Positions 10,466 to 19,850 of a stretch of DNA of 64,000 nt are shown here, piece by piece. Position numbers and translations under genes: made by a program. The DNA is from Piezodorus guildinii. Its lineage: Eukaryota; Arthropoda; Insecta; Hemiptera; Pentatomidae. Below the pieces are notes generated by a model, which worked only from the letters and a program-made list of their open reading frames with translations, searched no databases and was not told the origin of the DNA. Position 1 is the stretch's first letter. The number at the start of each line of letters is the position of its first letter. Location of the stretch: positions 140,953,143 through 141,017,142 of the forward strand of contig CM041292.1 in the NCBI GenBank assembly GCA_023052935.1. The letters run 5' to 3'.

Positions 10466-10660
10466 TCAGTTGAAGACGTCCAGATCCTGATGTTTGTCAA
10501 TAAAGATGACGGGGTGTCCATCTTCCTTCCGGCAGCGCACTCTACCGCCAGCGAACCAAACGTACTTGATTATTTTCTCTGATCTCTTCTGCCTGGCGAG
10601 CCAATAAAGATGTCTATTCATCGGAGACATCTCCTCGCTGAGATAGATTCGGTGGGAATT
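10466..10660 (-). CDS. C-terminal end of the CR1-like element's ORF1 (partial)
   Basis: On the minus strand the frame reads YLSEEMSPMNRHLYWLARQ, then KYVWFAGGRVRCRKEDGHP, then HQDLDVFN and a stop at 10466. The pattern matches the C-terminal domain of ORF1 proteins in insect CR1/Jockey-type LINEs, which resembles the baculovirus FP-protein C-terminal fold. These are RNA-binding chaperone-like proteins. The motifs I used are the 'L(S/T)P.N..L' block, the aromatic VWF-GRV block and the final DL. ORF1 is cut off at its 5' side where it joins the outer Jockey LINE, so only about 65 residues remain. It lies 248 bases upstream of the first ORF2 ATG, as expected for a two-ORF LINE. Confidence 0.6.
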   Translation of the reverse strand, partial: NSHRIYLSEEMSPMNRHLYWLARQKRSEKIIKYVWFAGGRVRCRKEDGHPVIFIDKHQDLDVFN

Positions 10661-10765
10661 AGATACATAATAAGGAGCATTAACTATTGTTTGGAGGACT
10701 TTGGATTGGAAGGATTGAATGCGTTTGATGTTAGAAAATTTGGCCGTCCCCAACAAATTTGAAAA
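10661..10765 (-). pseudogene. Upstream half of the outer Jockey-type LINE (lineage D)
   Basis: The minus frame reads LGTAKFSNIKRIQSFQSKVL, then QTIVNAPYYVSN, the typical Jockey thumb/C-terminal region (compare STKPSNSSRIQSKILRKILNAPYFVTN in family J). The frame is interrupted at VSN by the CR1-like element and resumes at 6998 with SNHTLHCDLN. It is 5'-truncated near 10765. This is a relic without catalytic motifs. Confidence 0.75.
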
Positions 10766-11500
10766 TTAAGATTAAGAATGGCCTTTTATAAAAACTAACC
10801 AAAATTAATTTATAAGAGTTGCTTTATTGAAAAATACTTGAGACCACTCTTTCCCATATAAAGTTAAATTATACTGAAATGAAATTTACTCAATTTTAAC
10901 AGTAACAAATTAGTTTCTACTAAAAAAGTTACATTATTTTCTGTTTTAATATGAGTATACATACGAACTGATGACTCGAAATTGAGCTAACAGAAAAAGA
11001 GGTGGATACCCTTCTAATCCCAGAGTGAAAAGCTGTCACCCCCACCCCAGTAATAAAGCTGGCACTTGATTGGCCGGAGCTCTCCCCCCCCCCCAACTCT
11101 AATTATCCCGAGACACTTTGACAGTTGGCCAGCTTGCTTACTGATCGACAGTTCCCCTCATCATTAATTAGTTACTTTCTCGGTGGTTGGCTAGCCTGTT
11201 AGGGTTTCTTATTGCAGCCTACTTTCTTGAGAGTCATTTATGGGCTTCCTGTCAGTTAAGGGCTTTTCCGGGCTTTGTAATTACTCTGTTCCAGGGATCG
11301 TTTAGATAAACGTGGACCACTGAAAATTGGCAGTCTGCTGGTATATACTACAAAACATGACATTTTTAGTAATCTACCAAATAATTGAGAACGGGTGCTC
11401 ATTTATTTAGTAGATTGCTGTCCTGTCAAGGAGATAAAGCTTAGAGATATAGTGAGAAATAAAACATACGGCAATAAAATTTTCAGACTAATACCTTATC
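10766..11500. other. Low-copy spacer with a GC-richer core
   Basis: The part 10985-11340 is clearly less AT-rich than the surroundings and is not repeated in the window. It includes a C run at 11083-11093. No coding frame runs through it. It might be conserved non-coding DNA or simply unmasked unique sequence. Confidence 0.35.
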
Positions 11501-11505
11501 TGAAA

Positions 11506-11625
11506 AAAAAAAATTATTGTGGGACAGAGTCCCTTATGAATAACAGTTGTGATCAATCGAATAGGTACATATGTCTGGCCAACAGACAAAAGCATCATAA
11601 TTAATTATTATTCATAGCTGAGAGA
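11506..11625 (-). repeat. Family K LINE, 3' stub with hairpin
   Basis: Similar to the 3' UTR of the element at 7.0 kb: an A-run, then the plus-strand phrase GGGACAGAGTCCC, then GAATAACAG, then ATATGTCTGGYCAA. Only the last 100 or so bases of a LINE are present, a typical severe 5' truncation. Confidence 0.75.
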
Positions 11626-11705
11626 CTTTTTTCTTCTCTATGAAACACAAAAAATATCATATTTAAAAAAAAAAAAAAATTCAAATTTGGCCAGTAAACA
11701 ATTTT

Positions 11706-12599
11706 TACTTTCACTTATTATATAAAGTAAGGGAAAGTATTGCGATCGTGAAAATTTTCCAATTCCAGTTTTCAACGGAAATACACATTTTAGGGTCTTC
11801 TGAGTCTAAATAACCAAGTCCCGCAAAAAGGTCTGTGTGTGTGTGTGTGTGGTAACTCCCGGGCGGAAACGGTTAGTCCTATGAAACTGAAATTTCATAT
11901 TTAAGACAAATATACGCCCGAGACGTTACAGAACCTTTTTCATCAAAATCAGCTCACGAGAAGAGCCAGTTTATACCATGCATTTTCATCTTTTTTCGAT
12001 TTTCTCGAAAACTGTTCCAACGATTTTGATTAAACTCCCGATATCGATGTAAAATTTAATGGGCTTTAATATCATTTAGGTTTCATTCGGATTAAAATGG
12101 TCTGACAGGGCTTAAATGCCGATATTTTAAATTTTCTTCTCCTAAAGTACCTTTAATTTTTTTGATTCTATAAAAATAACGATAATATGTTGTTAGCATT
12201 GATAAATAACAGCTAAATATGTAAGTTGTACGAATTTGAAAAAAAACTATAGGAGAAAACTGAAAACATATTTTTTAAGGCATTTTTTTGTTTTTGAACA
12301 TAAGAACAGTAATATACATCTATGATATATCGTTTGAAAGCTAAAGATTTCGGAAAAAATATTATCTTATAAACAAGGTTTTAAAATTTGTTAGAGAGTG
12401 ATGAAAAGCCGATAAAACTAACTGATTATTTTAGATAAAAAAATAATAGATTTTTTAATAATACACACGTTTCTATAGAAATTCCATTTAATTAATTCTT
12501 TAATGGTTTCACTCATTTTTATCTCTTACTGTACTTGAAAATTCTATAATCTATTTTAAAAACGGAGGTTAGTGAAAGTCGTGTGTTGACCGCACCAGA
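11706..12599 (+). mobile_element. Family H Helentron-like element, copy H3
   Basis: Full-length. It starts with TACTTTCACTTA, followed by AAGTATTGCGATCGTG, a GT microsatellite (11831-11850), ACTCCCGGGCGGAAACGG and GCTTAAATGCCGATATT, and ends TGACCGCACCAGA. Six T residues separate it from H4 in the same orientation. No protein of note is encoded. Confidence 0.7.
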
Positions 12600-12605
12600 T
12601 TTTTT

Positions 12606-13434
12606 TACTTTTACTTACTATAAATAGGAAGGAAAAGTATTGCGATCGTGATAATTTTCGAATTCCAGTTTTCAACGGAAATACACATTTTAGGATCCCC
12701 TGAGTCCAAATAACCAAGTCCCGCAAAAAAGTCTGTGTGTTTGTGTGTGTGTGGTAACTCCCGGGCGGAAACGTTAAGTCCTATGAAAGTGAAATTTCAT
12801 ATTTAAGACAAATATACACCCGAGGCATTACAAAACCTTTTTCATCAAAATCAGCTTACCAGAAGAGCCACTTTATACCATGCATTTTGCACCTTTTTTT
12901 CGATTTTCTCGAAAACCGTTCCGACGATTTTGATTTAACTCCCTATATCGATGTAAAATTTAATATGGTTTAATATCATTTAGGTTTCATTCGGATTACA
13001 ATGGTCTGACAGAACTGCCGATATTTTAAATGTTCTTCTCTTAAAGTACCTTTAATTTTTTTTGATTCTATATAAATAACGATAATATGTTGTTAGCATT
13101 GATAAAAAACAGGTAAATATGTAAGTTGTGCGAATTTAAAAAACAACCATAGGAGAAAACTGAAAAAAAAATTAGTGCAATTTTTTGTTTTTGAACATAA
13201 GATCAGTAATATACGATATATAATAGAATAATGTAATAGAAGATAAAACTAACTGATTATTTTAGATGATAATATAATCGATTTTTTAATAAAACACATG
13301 TTTCTATAGAAACATGTTCAATTTAATTAATTCTTTAATAGTTTCACGTATTTGTATCTCTAACTATGTTTGACAATTTTTTCATTGATTTGAAAAATGG
13401 AGGTAAGTGAAAGTGTTGTGTTGCCCGCAGCAGA
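12606..13434 (+). mobile_element. Family H Helentron-like element, copy H4, head-to-tail with H3
   Basis: Same architecture as H3, from TACTTTTACTTACTATA to CCCGCAGCAGA. It lacks about 60 bases around 13215-13240 relative to H3. H3 and H4 form a direct tandem with only TTTTTT between them, a configuration reported for Helitron/Helentron relatives. Confidence 0.7.
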
Positions 13435-13459
13435 TTTTTTTATTTGTTTAAAGTTTTCA

Positions 13460-13548
13460 TCGAGCATCGCGTGTGTATTCTCCCACTACATTACACCGCG
13501 GAGCCAATGGCCTACACAGCCTGTCGCGCTACCGAAAAAAAAAAAAAG
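13460..13548 (+). repeat. SINE family S1, 3' end with poly-A
   Basis: Matches the S1 3' end at 1.5 kb: TTACACCGCGGAGCCAATGG, then CTACACAGCCTGTCGCGC, followed by an A run at 13536-13548. The tRNA head is absent (5'-truncated copy). Confidence 0.7.
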
Positions 13549-14030
13549 TTTTCTAATATTAAATATCCCAATTTCTGAGTGTCTGTTTGGGATGAAAGAA
13601 GGTATTGGAAAAGTTAGAATTTTAATGAGGATAGAGGGGCAGCATAGCGGATAGGAATTGGTAAGGAATACTAGAGGTTAGTGGAGATGATAAAAAAAGA
13701 TCGATCAAAAGTTTTAGTTCTGTGGGTAGGAACATAAAGTACAGAATGGCATGTTCTTGTTTCAAGTGAGTGAACTGAGGATTTAAATTGAAAGAGACGG
13801 TGGTTGTAAGCGGGTGCTGGGAGTTAATGGTTTGGTAAAAGTAAGATCCTAGGAAATATTATCTGCGGATTGATGGAGGGAGCCACATTAACTCGCCGTA
13901 TAATACAATGCATCTGAAATAGAAAAGAAAAAAAATCCTTAATACATATGAAACAATTTATAATTACGGAGAGGAAGAAATAAGGAGATTCATGCCTTTT
14001 CGGTCTGCATGCGTTAAGTAAACGCATTCA
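13549..14030 (-). pseudogene. Family K LINE relic, inverted partner of 15865-16175
   Basis: The plus strand repeats the antisense of the K ORF2 C-terminus: TTTTAGTTCTGTGGGTAGG, GTGAACTGAGGATTTAAATT, GGGTGCTGGGAGTTAATGG and GGAGCCACATTAACTCGCCG parallel 7500-7690. The frame is broken by stops. Its upstream portion (13905-14030) is present in reverse orientation at 15865-15970, so both belong to one larger repeated unit. Same family as 52870-53060. Confidence 0.75.
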
Positions 14031-14155
14031 GTTTTTATGATAATTTTAAACTTTGTCTGACTGAATTCAATAGCTCTTGTTATGTATTACATAAAAAATA
14101 AAAGTTTATAAAATAACGTGTAATTATTTAATTTTACCTCTATTCGTCATTCCCA

Positions 14156-15018
14156 TTACCAACACGTTTTTTTTTTTTTTTTTCCTAATCCTCCAACTTT
14201 ATTTACAAAATAAATACAAAAACATTCTATGTATATACAGCAGCAATGGTATATACAGTCCATGGCTCAGGCCTCGTATTGCCCGTTGGCATTCTAAGGT
14301 TCCTTTCGCACTGGGCGCGGTATGCGCTTGAGGAGTGGGGTGGCTTTGTGCCTTTGTTGAAGTAAAATGGGGAGGAACCATTTTGCTGGTGGTTAAATGT
14401 ATGCGGGTCAGACTGCAGAGTCCAGACCCCTTCCCAGGGCGACCACGTCGACCAGGGGAGAGAGCCTTGCCACCTTCCAGGCGCAGGTGGTGGAACTACG
14501 TCCCTGAAGAGAGGGTTCGCACAAGCCTTTAACCCGTCAAAGAACTTGACGTGCCTCCTGCTGATGAACTCTGGCACCGAGGGAAGATGAGTTCCTCGTG
14601 GATGGTGGCATTTCTCGCCCGCTGAAGTGTGGTTCCTCTGACTATCCTCCTTAGGACGGAGTTCTGATAACTCTGCAGCCTTTTGAGCGTGGACTGATAG
14701 AGGTGGCGGAGCAGGGGCGCACCATGGAGTAGAGTCGGTCTGATAACGGCCTTGTAGATTTGCAACTTGAGTCGCAGTGAGAGCTGCGGCGAGATGAGTA
14801 GGTGGTAGAGTCTATGGGACTTCCTGCGGGCCAGCTTGATTCTTTCCCGTACATGGCTGGAGAATGTCAGGTGTCGGTCCAAGGTCACACCTAGGTAAAG
14901 AATTGAGTTGGAGAGAGGAAGTTTTACGCTGTCTATCTCAAACTCGGTGGGTAACTTCTTCTTCCCCTTCTGGAAGGACAAGATGATGGCGTCCGTTTTG
15001 GCTGGGTTACCAACACGT
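14156..15018 (-). mobile_element. 5'-truncated Jockey-type LINE insertion with 12-bp TSD
   Basis: An exact 12-bp direct repeat, TTACCAACACGT, flanks the insert at 14156-14167 and 15007-15018. The insert ends with a 17-T run on the plus strand (14167-14183), the complement of a poly-A tail. The inserted sequence is clearly richer in G+C than its surroundings. These are hallmarks of target-primed reverse transcription. The clean ends suggest a relatively recent event. Confidence 0.88.
14227..15005 (-). pseudogene. Reverse-transcriptase C-terminus of the TSD-flanked Jockey-type LINE
   Basis: The minus strand begins PAKTDAIILSFQKGKKK at the 5' truncation point and continues ILYLGVTLDRHLTFSSHVRE, then IYKAVIRPTLLHGAPLL, SYQNSVLRRIVRGTT and IHEEL. 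These are the thumb and C-terminal motifs of Jockey-clade reverse transcriptases (YLGVTLDRxLTF, AVIRPTLLHGAPL). The catalytic YADD lies upstream of the break and is absent. The frame shifts near 14570: residues up to RCQS are in one frame, and FISRRHVKFFDGL onward are in another (14577-14227, 116 codons). Its G+C content and codon use differ from families J and D, so it is a separate lineage. Confidence 0.82.
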
Positions 15019-15600
15019 CAACTCGGTAACAGTTAAAAACAAATTTGATCATTCGTTTCAGATTCAGACACACGAGAGGGGCCTAAAACTTTTGAAGTAT
15101 TTTATTTCTTATGAGTTAAATTATTTCCAAGTGCAATGAACACGTAGAAATAAATTGCCTTTGCCGGATAGCAATAGCCGGTTGAGTATAAACTGGTGTG
15201 TGAACTGGGTAATGCACCTAATAAACTTCTCGAGAGCCTTTGAATCATCCAACATTATTGGATGACTCTTTTAGTATCAGAACCACATTGAGAGAGATCT
15301 TGGAAGGCTTCGGGGAATTCGTCAATAGTCAACATCTCTCGTTACACCGGAATTGACATATAACCCAAGTACCTATATAGGGTTTTCATTAAAGCGAACC
15401 AAGAATCACCGGCTGTTCGGCAACCATATAGCTTATCCGAGGATTATCGCTAAATTGAGACTTTCCGAGAAACCTTTAATGTCAATTCAAAGGAATACAC
15501 GTTGGGCCTCCAAAAGCTTTTTGATGGAGTAGCTCGTGATGGAGCGACATGATGAAATCGTTATATATATTTTTTTTCTTAATTCTTAGGTGTACCGAAA
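15019..15600. other. Low-copy spacer
   Basis: Moderately AT-rich and not repeated within the window. No frame of useful length on either strand. Confidence 0.4.
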
Positions 15601-15609
15601 TTACATAAC

Positions 15610-15617
15610 TCTCTCTG

Positions 15618-15678
<61 letters not shown>

Positions 15679-15732
15679 GTCTCTCTCTCCCTCTCTCTCT
15701 CTCCCTCTCTCTCTCTCCATCTCTCTCTCTCC

Positions 15733-15802
<70 letters not shown>
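15610..15802. repeat. Compound microsatellite (CT)n-(TA)n
   Basis: About 125 bases of CT repeats with a few interruptions (CTGT, CTCC), then about 65 bases of TA. It produces spurious Ser/Leu-rich and Tyr/Ile-rich frames on both strands, which are not genes. Confidence 0.95.
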
Positions 15803-15806
<4 letters not shown>

Positions 15807-15864
15807 CAGTCTGAGGAAAGTTTAAAAGTATCATAAAAAAATCTTACCTAGTTTTCCGCCAAAT

Positions 15865-16175
15865 TTACTTAACGCATGCAGACCTATTTATTTTTTCCCT
15901 CCGTAATTATATTTGTCTCCTGAGTATTACGGTTTTCGTTTTTCTTACTGTTTTAGATGCATTGTATAATACAGCGAGTAAAGTGGCTCCCTCCATCTTT
16001 ACGCAGAAAATATTGCCTAGGATTCTATCTTTACCAAACCATTAACCCAGTACCCGCCCTACTATCTCACGTCTCTTACTATTTAAATCATCAGTTCACT
16101 CACTTGAAAAAAGAAAACGCCATTCTTACCTTTACCTTCATAGACGTTTTCCCACAAAACTAAAACTTGAGAGAA
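15865..16175 (+). pseudogene. Family K LINE relic, plus-strand partner of 13549-14030
   Basis: Reads AGTGGCTCCCTCCATCTTTA, then GAAAATATTGCCTAGGATTC, TTACCAAACCATTAACCC, and on through the K ORF2 C-terminus with stops. Its leading part (ACTTAACGCATGCAGACC, CTCCGTAATTATA) matches the inverse of 13905-14030. With that copy it forms an inverted repeat whose arms are 300-450 bases and about 1.8 kb apart. Confidence 0.72.
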
Positions 16176-17470
16176 GAATAGATAAGTAGTAATGTCATGT
16201 ATTCATGTCATGTGGTGTACTGCAAGTGGGTCAGAGTAAAAAGAGGCACAAATTCTAAATCCCATTAATTAAGGAAAAATGTAGATTATTAAAAGTTAGT
16301 AGGGTTTCATACATAGCGGTTTTAAGTCTGAATGGAATATAAGGTATAATCTTAATTTCAGTTTTTTTTTTTAAGTTTTCAATTTCCACACAAGTCTATG
16401 TAAGACACTATTTCGTCTCAAACAGTAAGTAAATTTGTAATAAATTTCTTTATGGGTATTTATAATGTTGAAAAAAAAAGTAAATTCTAATTGATATGTC
16501 TAATTTAACTGTTGTATATCTATACATTGTGAATTCTTAAATTTTTCAAAAAAAATTTCTGTCTCTCTAACAATAACATTATATATTAATTATTTTATAA
16601 CAAATTTTAATATTTTGTTGTTGTTTTCTCCACTGTTAGGGCAGGAATATGAGAACAATAAATTCTTGAAATTTAACCTAAAAAAAAATAATAAAATAAG
16701 ACACTGAATGGCGAACGTCTTGGCCCCGTAGATTTATACTCGTTCAAAATCAATAAAGTATCTGAGATAGATTCTGTATTTGAAAAATAAATGTCGTAAC
16801 AAAAAAATATTAATTTAGCTTCACTAAATTGTATTTAAATTTTTTATATTATCGTAAAGATACAAATATATTTGTTGCTAGGGATATAGCCCCTATTGTT
16901 GATAGTGATACGCACTATATCTGAGAGGAAGTAGAGAAAGATATATGAGAAAGTTGGATAGTGACGGTAGGCTACAGGGTTGGCAGTGATCTCCTTACCC
17001 GAGTCCAAATAGGATTTTTCACCTTAGACGTGAGCTGCTTCTTTTCGGGGGAAACTCACTTCTGGCAGAATATATTCTTCTCCAAACAGGCAATATAGAG
17101 CTGCTCTGGGATCTCGGTGCCTCTGGTCAAAGGGAGGCGACTTCAAACGCTTCCCTCCGCAGACATTGTTCCCTCCATTCCAGTTTTCCTCAAACCTCTA
17201 TCTAATTTGGAAGCAGTAAAGTTTGAATCCCTGCCACTAGGCTTTTATCTCGATAAAGGTTTTTGGAATTGATAAATTTTTCTATAATTATTTTAATAAA
17301 TTATAGTTCTTATCATAAAACCCTTAAATGTGAGTTGATGCAGTTTTGCAAAACAAGTTATGTTTTTTTTTCTAGTCATTGCTCACTCATTGCATGCAAT
17401 GAGTGAAATAAAAAAATTCAAAAAATAGCTAAATGAATTATATACCATTTTACAATTTATAATATATAAT
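16176..17470. other. Low-copy AT-rich region
   Basis: Nothing recognisable from 16176 to 16880. The part 16900-17230 is less AT-rich (TGGGATCTCGGTGCCTCTGG) but carries no long frame. A short poly-A-ending stretch at 16620-16690 could be a decayed retroposon. Confidence 0.35.
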
Positions 17471-17475
17471 GATAA

Positions 17476-18090
17476 TTTATTTATTTATTCTGGGACGAGT
17501 CCCTTTAGAATAATACAGAATACAATAAATTTGGGATTTATTGCCTTAGAGTAAGAATACTAAATTTAAAAAAAGTGAAAAATAATAAGTAAATAATATA
17601 ATAAATCAGTAAATATTCTCAAAACTAGTGATTTTAAAATATTTATAAAAAATTTTAATGATTTGTTTATTTTGTTTATTTATTTAACGTCACTTTATGC
17701 TACTATGGCTAATCGGACGATGCTACAGTGGGAGTCCTAAATTTTGCCTATCCAGGTTTTAATTTTAATGATAAATAATTATCATGTAAAGAAATACAAT
17801 TCAAATACAATATTTAATTAGAAAAATAATAATGAACAATTACTTAACACTTCTATAGTGTTTTTCTAATTACATGTATTCATAAAAACTGGATCAGTCA
17901 GGATTTTTTCGAAACTGAATGGTCATGAAGTAATTGAAAAGACGGGATTTGAATGTTGGAAGGGTATTAGAATTACGGACATGAGAAGAAATAGAGTTTC
18001 ATATGGAAGAGGATCGGATTTTGAATGATCTGCCAAATGCTACGATTCGATGGGGCGCAATACATAAATTATAGGTATAAGGAAAAAGGA
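17476..18090 (-). pseudogene. Family K LINE 3' fragment with hairpin, carrying a SINE
   Basis: On the minus strand, 18085-17890 reads AFGRSFKIRSSSI, then NSISSHVRNSNTLPTFKSRL, the end of a CR1-like ORF2 (compare KSFDHSFYIRSATLWNSLP in the intact copy). The 3' UTR follows with TACTCTAAGGCAATAAAT, and the terminal hairpin at 17487-17515 (GGGAC-TC-GTCCC) then AGAATAAATAAATAAAT. An S3 SINE piece is embedded at 17650-17770. A stop replaces the Trp codon, so the copy is dead. Confidence 0.78.
17650..17772 (-). repeat. SINE family S3, short 3' copy inside a K LINE
   Basis: Plus strand: TTTATTTATTTAACGTCAC, TATGCTACTATGGCTAATCG, GACGATGCTACAGTGGGAGT and CCTATCCAGG, i.e. the reverse of the S3 3' end. 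It interrupts the K 3' UTR, so the SINE is younger than that LINE copy. Confidence 0.82.
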
Positions 18091-18257
18091 GGTTATTAAA
18101 AAAAATTAGAGTTGCACCATCTTACCATCGACACCGGTACCTCATATAACTATTTTACACCAGGCGATAGACACTGTTTCGTTCAGGACCTGAGTATATT
18201 TCCTATACTTTTGTAAATCCTTAAAATATGAACTGTCTGGGGATCACAAATGACCAA

Positions 18258-18548
18258 TGTTTGGAAGTCTCTAGTGTAATTGCTAGCATAACAGCCTTTC
18301 TATGCCCATTGTCGTGAGTTCGAATTCGGCAGATGGCCCTAGGATTTTTAATAAGGAGTAACAAAGCCTTGGTTATGTCGTACTTCGGACTGGACATAAA
18401 ATGGTGGTTCCGAGCCTGTGCGATGTCAGGTCCTCGTTAAAGACCCCTATCCTAATTAAATCTGGATGGGCAAAATTTAGGACTTCCACTATAGCATCGT
18501 CGGATAGGACAAAGTAGCAGGAAGTGACGTTAAATGAATAAACAAAAC
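18258..18548 (+). repeat. SINE family S3, near full-length copy with tRNA-like head
   Basis: The head has an A-box-like segment (TGCTAGCATAACAG) and a B box (GAGTTCGAATTCG) about 40 bases apart. It continues into the S3 body CCCTAGGATTTTTAATAAGG, TTATGTCGTACTTCGGA, GTGCGATGTCAGGTCCTCG, AATTAAATCTGGATGGGC, and the tail ACGTTAAATGAATAAACAAA. This copy defines the family as tRNA-derived. The tail lacks a long poly-A and instead ends in AAATRAATAAACAAA. Confidence 0.85.
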
Positions 18549-18650
18549 AGAGATTGTCTGAAAGATGACAGCATGTAATAGACCCAATCGGTTATATACT
18601 CGTATAATCGATTAAACATATTTACAACAATCTAAAGTTATTATTAAATA

Positions 18651-18896
18651 ATTTGTAAAAACCCTGAAGAATGGTCCCTCCCATTTTGCAATGGATAAAT
18701 AAAGGCTTAGAAGAAGCCCTTGAAAGATTACTAGTGCATCCAGCGCATATAGCAATCCTCTTTAGAATACCTCCGGGTAACAGAAGGACAAATCTGACAG
18801 CTATACATATTATATTTGTATTTGTATTTTGTTCGAAAATAAAACCAGAGGGTAAGAAAAAAAAAAAAAAAAAAAAAAAATTTGTAAAAAAACCCT
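18651..18896 (+). mobile_element. Short poly-A retroposon with ~15-bp TSD
   Basis: ATTTGTAAAAACCCT at 18651-18665 recurs, with two extra A, at 18880-18896 after a run of about 24 A (18857-18880). The 190-base insert has a short frame, MVPPILQWINKGLEEALERL..., which I do not recognise. It is a severely 5'-truncated LINE end or a processed transcript fragment, and appears recent because the A tail is pure. Confidence 0.75.
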
Positions 18897-19519
18897 ACTA
18901 ACTTATTTTACAACCCTTAGATAGGTCGGCAGCAATCTTTATTTATGCAATATTTAAAATATGGAAAAAGGTTCAAATACATCATTATAGTTACAATTAA
19001 ACGTTATTAATTTCCCAGCTAGAAGTAAAGGCCATAAATAAAGTGTGATAATCGTCAATAAACTGTGATTTATCACTTCTCACTTTATTTACGTATGTCA
19101 GCTAAATTGAATCAGAACGGCAGACTAACCGTCACTGCTTTTAGAGCGAATGCTGACTAAGAGCGCTATACCGCAAGCTATCTGAACACGTGTATAGCTG
19201 TTTACTGTGGCGGTATTTTAATCGCCATGTTCCATAATAGATTTTGATAAGTCACTACAGTTAGTACCTAAATGTAAATAAGTATTTAATCAAAAGGTTC
19301 AATTGGTTGAAAAGATTCTGATGTTATAAATTTGGACGGTAAAAAAAATCGGTAATATATCATGACGGTATTGTTCAATCAGTAATATGGAGACTACACA
19401 TTTTTTTCTTTCTCCCAAATTCTCCATTTATTTCTCAAACAGTACATGTAAAACAATAAAATATTTCATAATGGGAATACATAATAATTGTACTTTTTCC
19501 GGAGGGAATTTTAAGGTGT
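18897..19519. other. Low-copy AT-rich spacer
   Basis: No shared repeat, no frame, no RNA gene recognised. Confidence 0.4.
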
Positions 19520-19850
19520 AATATATACATATGGAACGGCGTGGTCAAGTGGATAGAGCTTTAGTCTACTGTTCTCCGGGTCCTGGATTCGAATCCCGGC
19601 TGAGGCAGAATATTATTTATTTTGTTCATTCAGTCGGGGGGCAACCCTAGGGCTAGGGTATGGAGACTCCTCCTGGGACAGACTCTCCCAGCCTCTATAA
19701 AGTAAGTATTCAAAAAATGAGGGGAAAACCTAGCGGCTGGGCGTGATGAAGGCCTAATCACCTCATTGCACGACGCATGGCCCAGGAACAGAACGAGCCC
19801 AAGACCCTTCATGGATTGTAGTGTTACGGCTATTTTTTTAAATATATACA
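19520..19850 (+). repeat. tRNA-derived SINE, family S2, full-length with 10-bp TSD
   Basis: The direct repeat AATATATACA flanks the element at 19520-19529 and 19841-19850. The head is strongly tRNA-like: A box GTGGTCAAGTGGATAGAG, B box GGATTCGAATCCC, and the following CGGCTGAGGCAG. The body includes ATGGAGACTCCTCCTGGG, CAGCCTCTATAAAGTAAG, GAGGGGAAAACC and AGGCCTAATCACCTCATTG, and ends CGGCTATTTTTTTA. Related truncated copies lie at 34.5 and 48.3 kb. The clear TSD and intact promoter boxes suggest that it was retroposed relatively recently. Confidence 0.88.

Larger units (their letters stand above)
6999..10660 (-). mobile_element. CR1-like LINE (family K), nearly complete, 5'-truncated in ORF1
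   Basis: Read on the minus strand, this contains the end of ORF1 (10466-10660), a short spacer, an intact ORF2 (10218-7348), a ~330-base 3' UTR and a 3' hairpin at about 7019-7045 (GGGAC-ATA-GTCCC within AAGGGAC...GTCCCAGAATAAAG). It ends in a short A/T-rich simple tail (6999-7020) instead of a long poly-A, as is common in CR1/L2-type elements. The flanking Jockey frame on both sides marks the insertion site, with a possible short duplication ATCTAA/ATCCAA. Confidence 0.85.

Noticed and set aside
14335..14532. Plus-strand 65-codon frame
   Set aside because: Antisense of the GC-rich Jockey-type LINE.
15590..15834. Ser/Leu-rich and Tyr/Ile-rich ORFs
   Set aside because: Translations of CT and TA microsatellites.
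19533..19605. Possible tRNA gene
   Set aside because: Strong boxes, but it lies in a TSD-flanked SINE with copies elsewhere.
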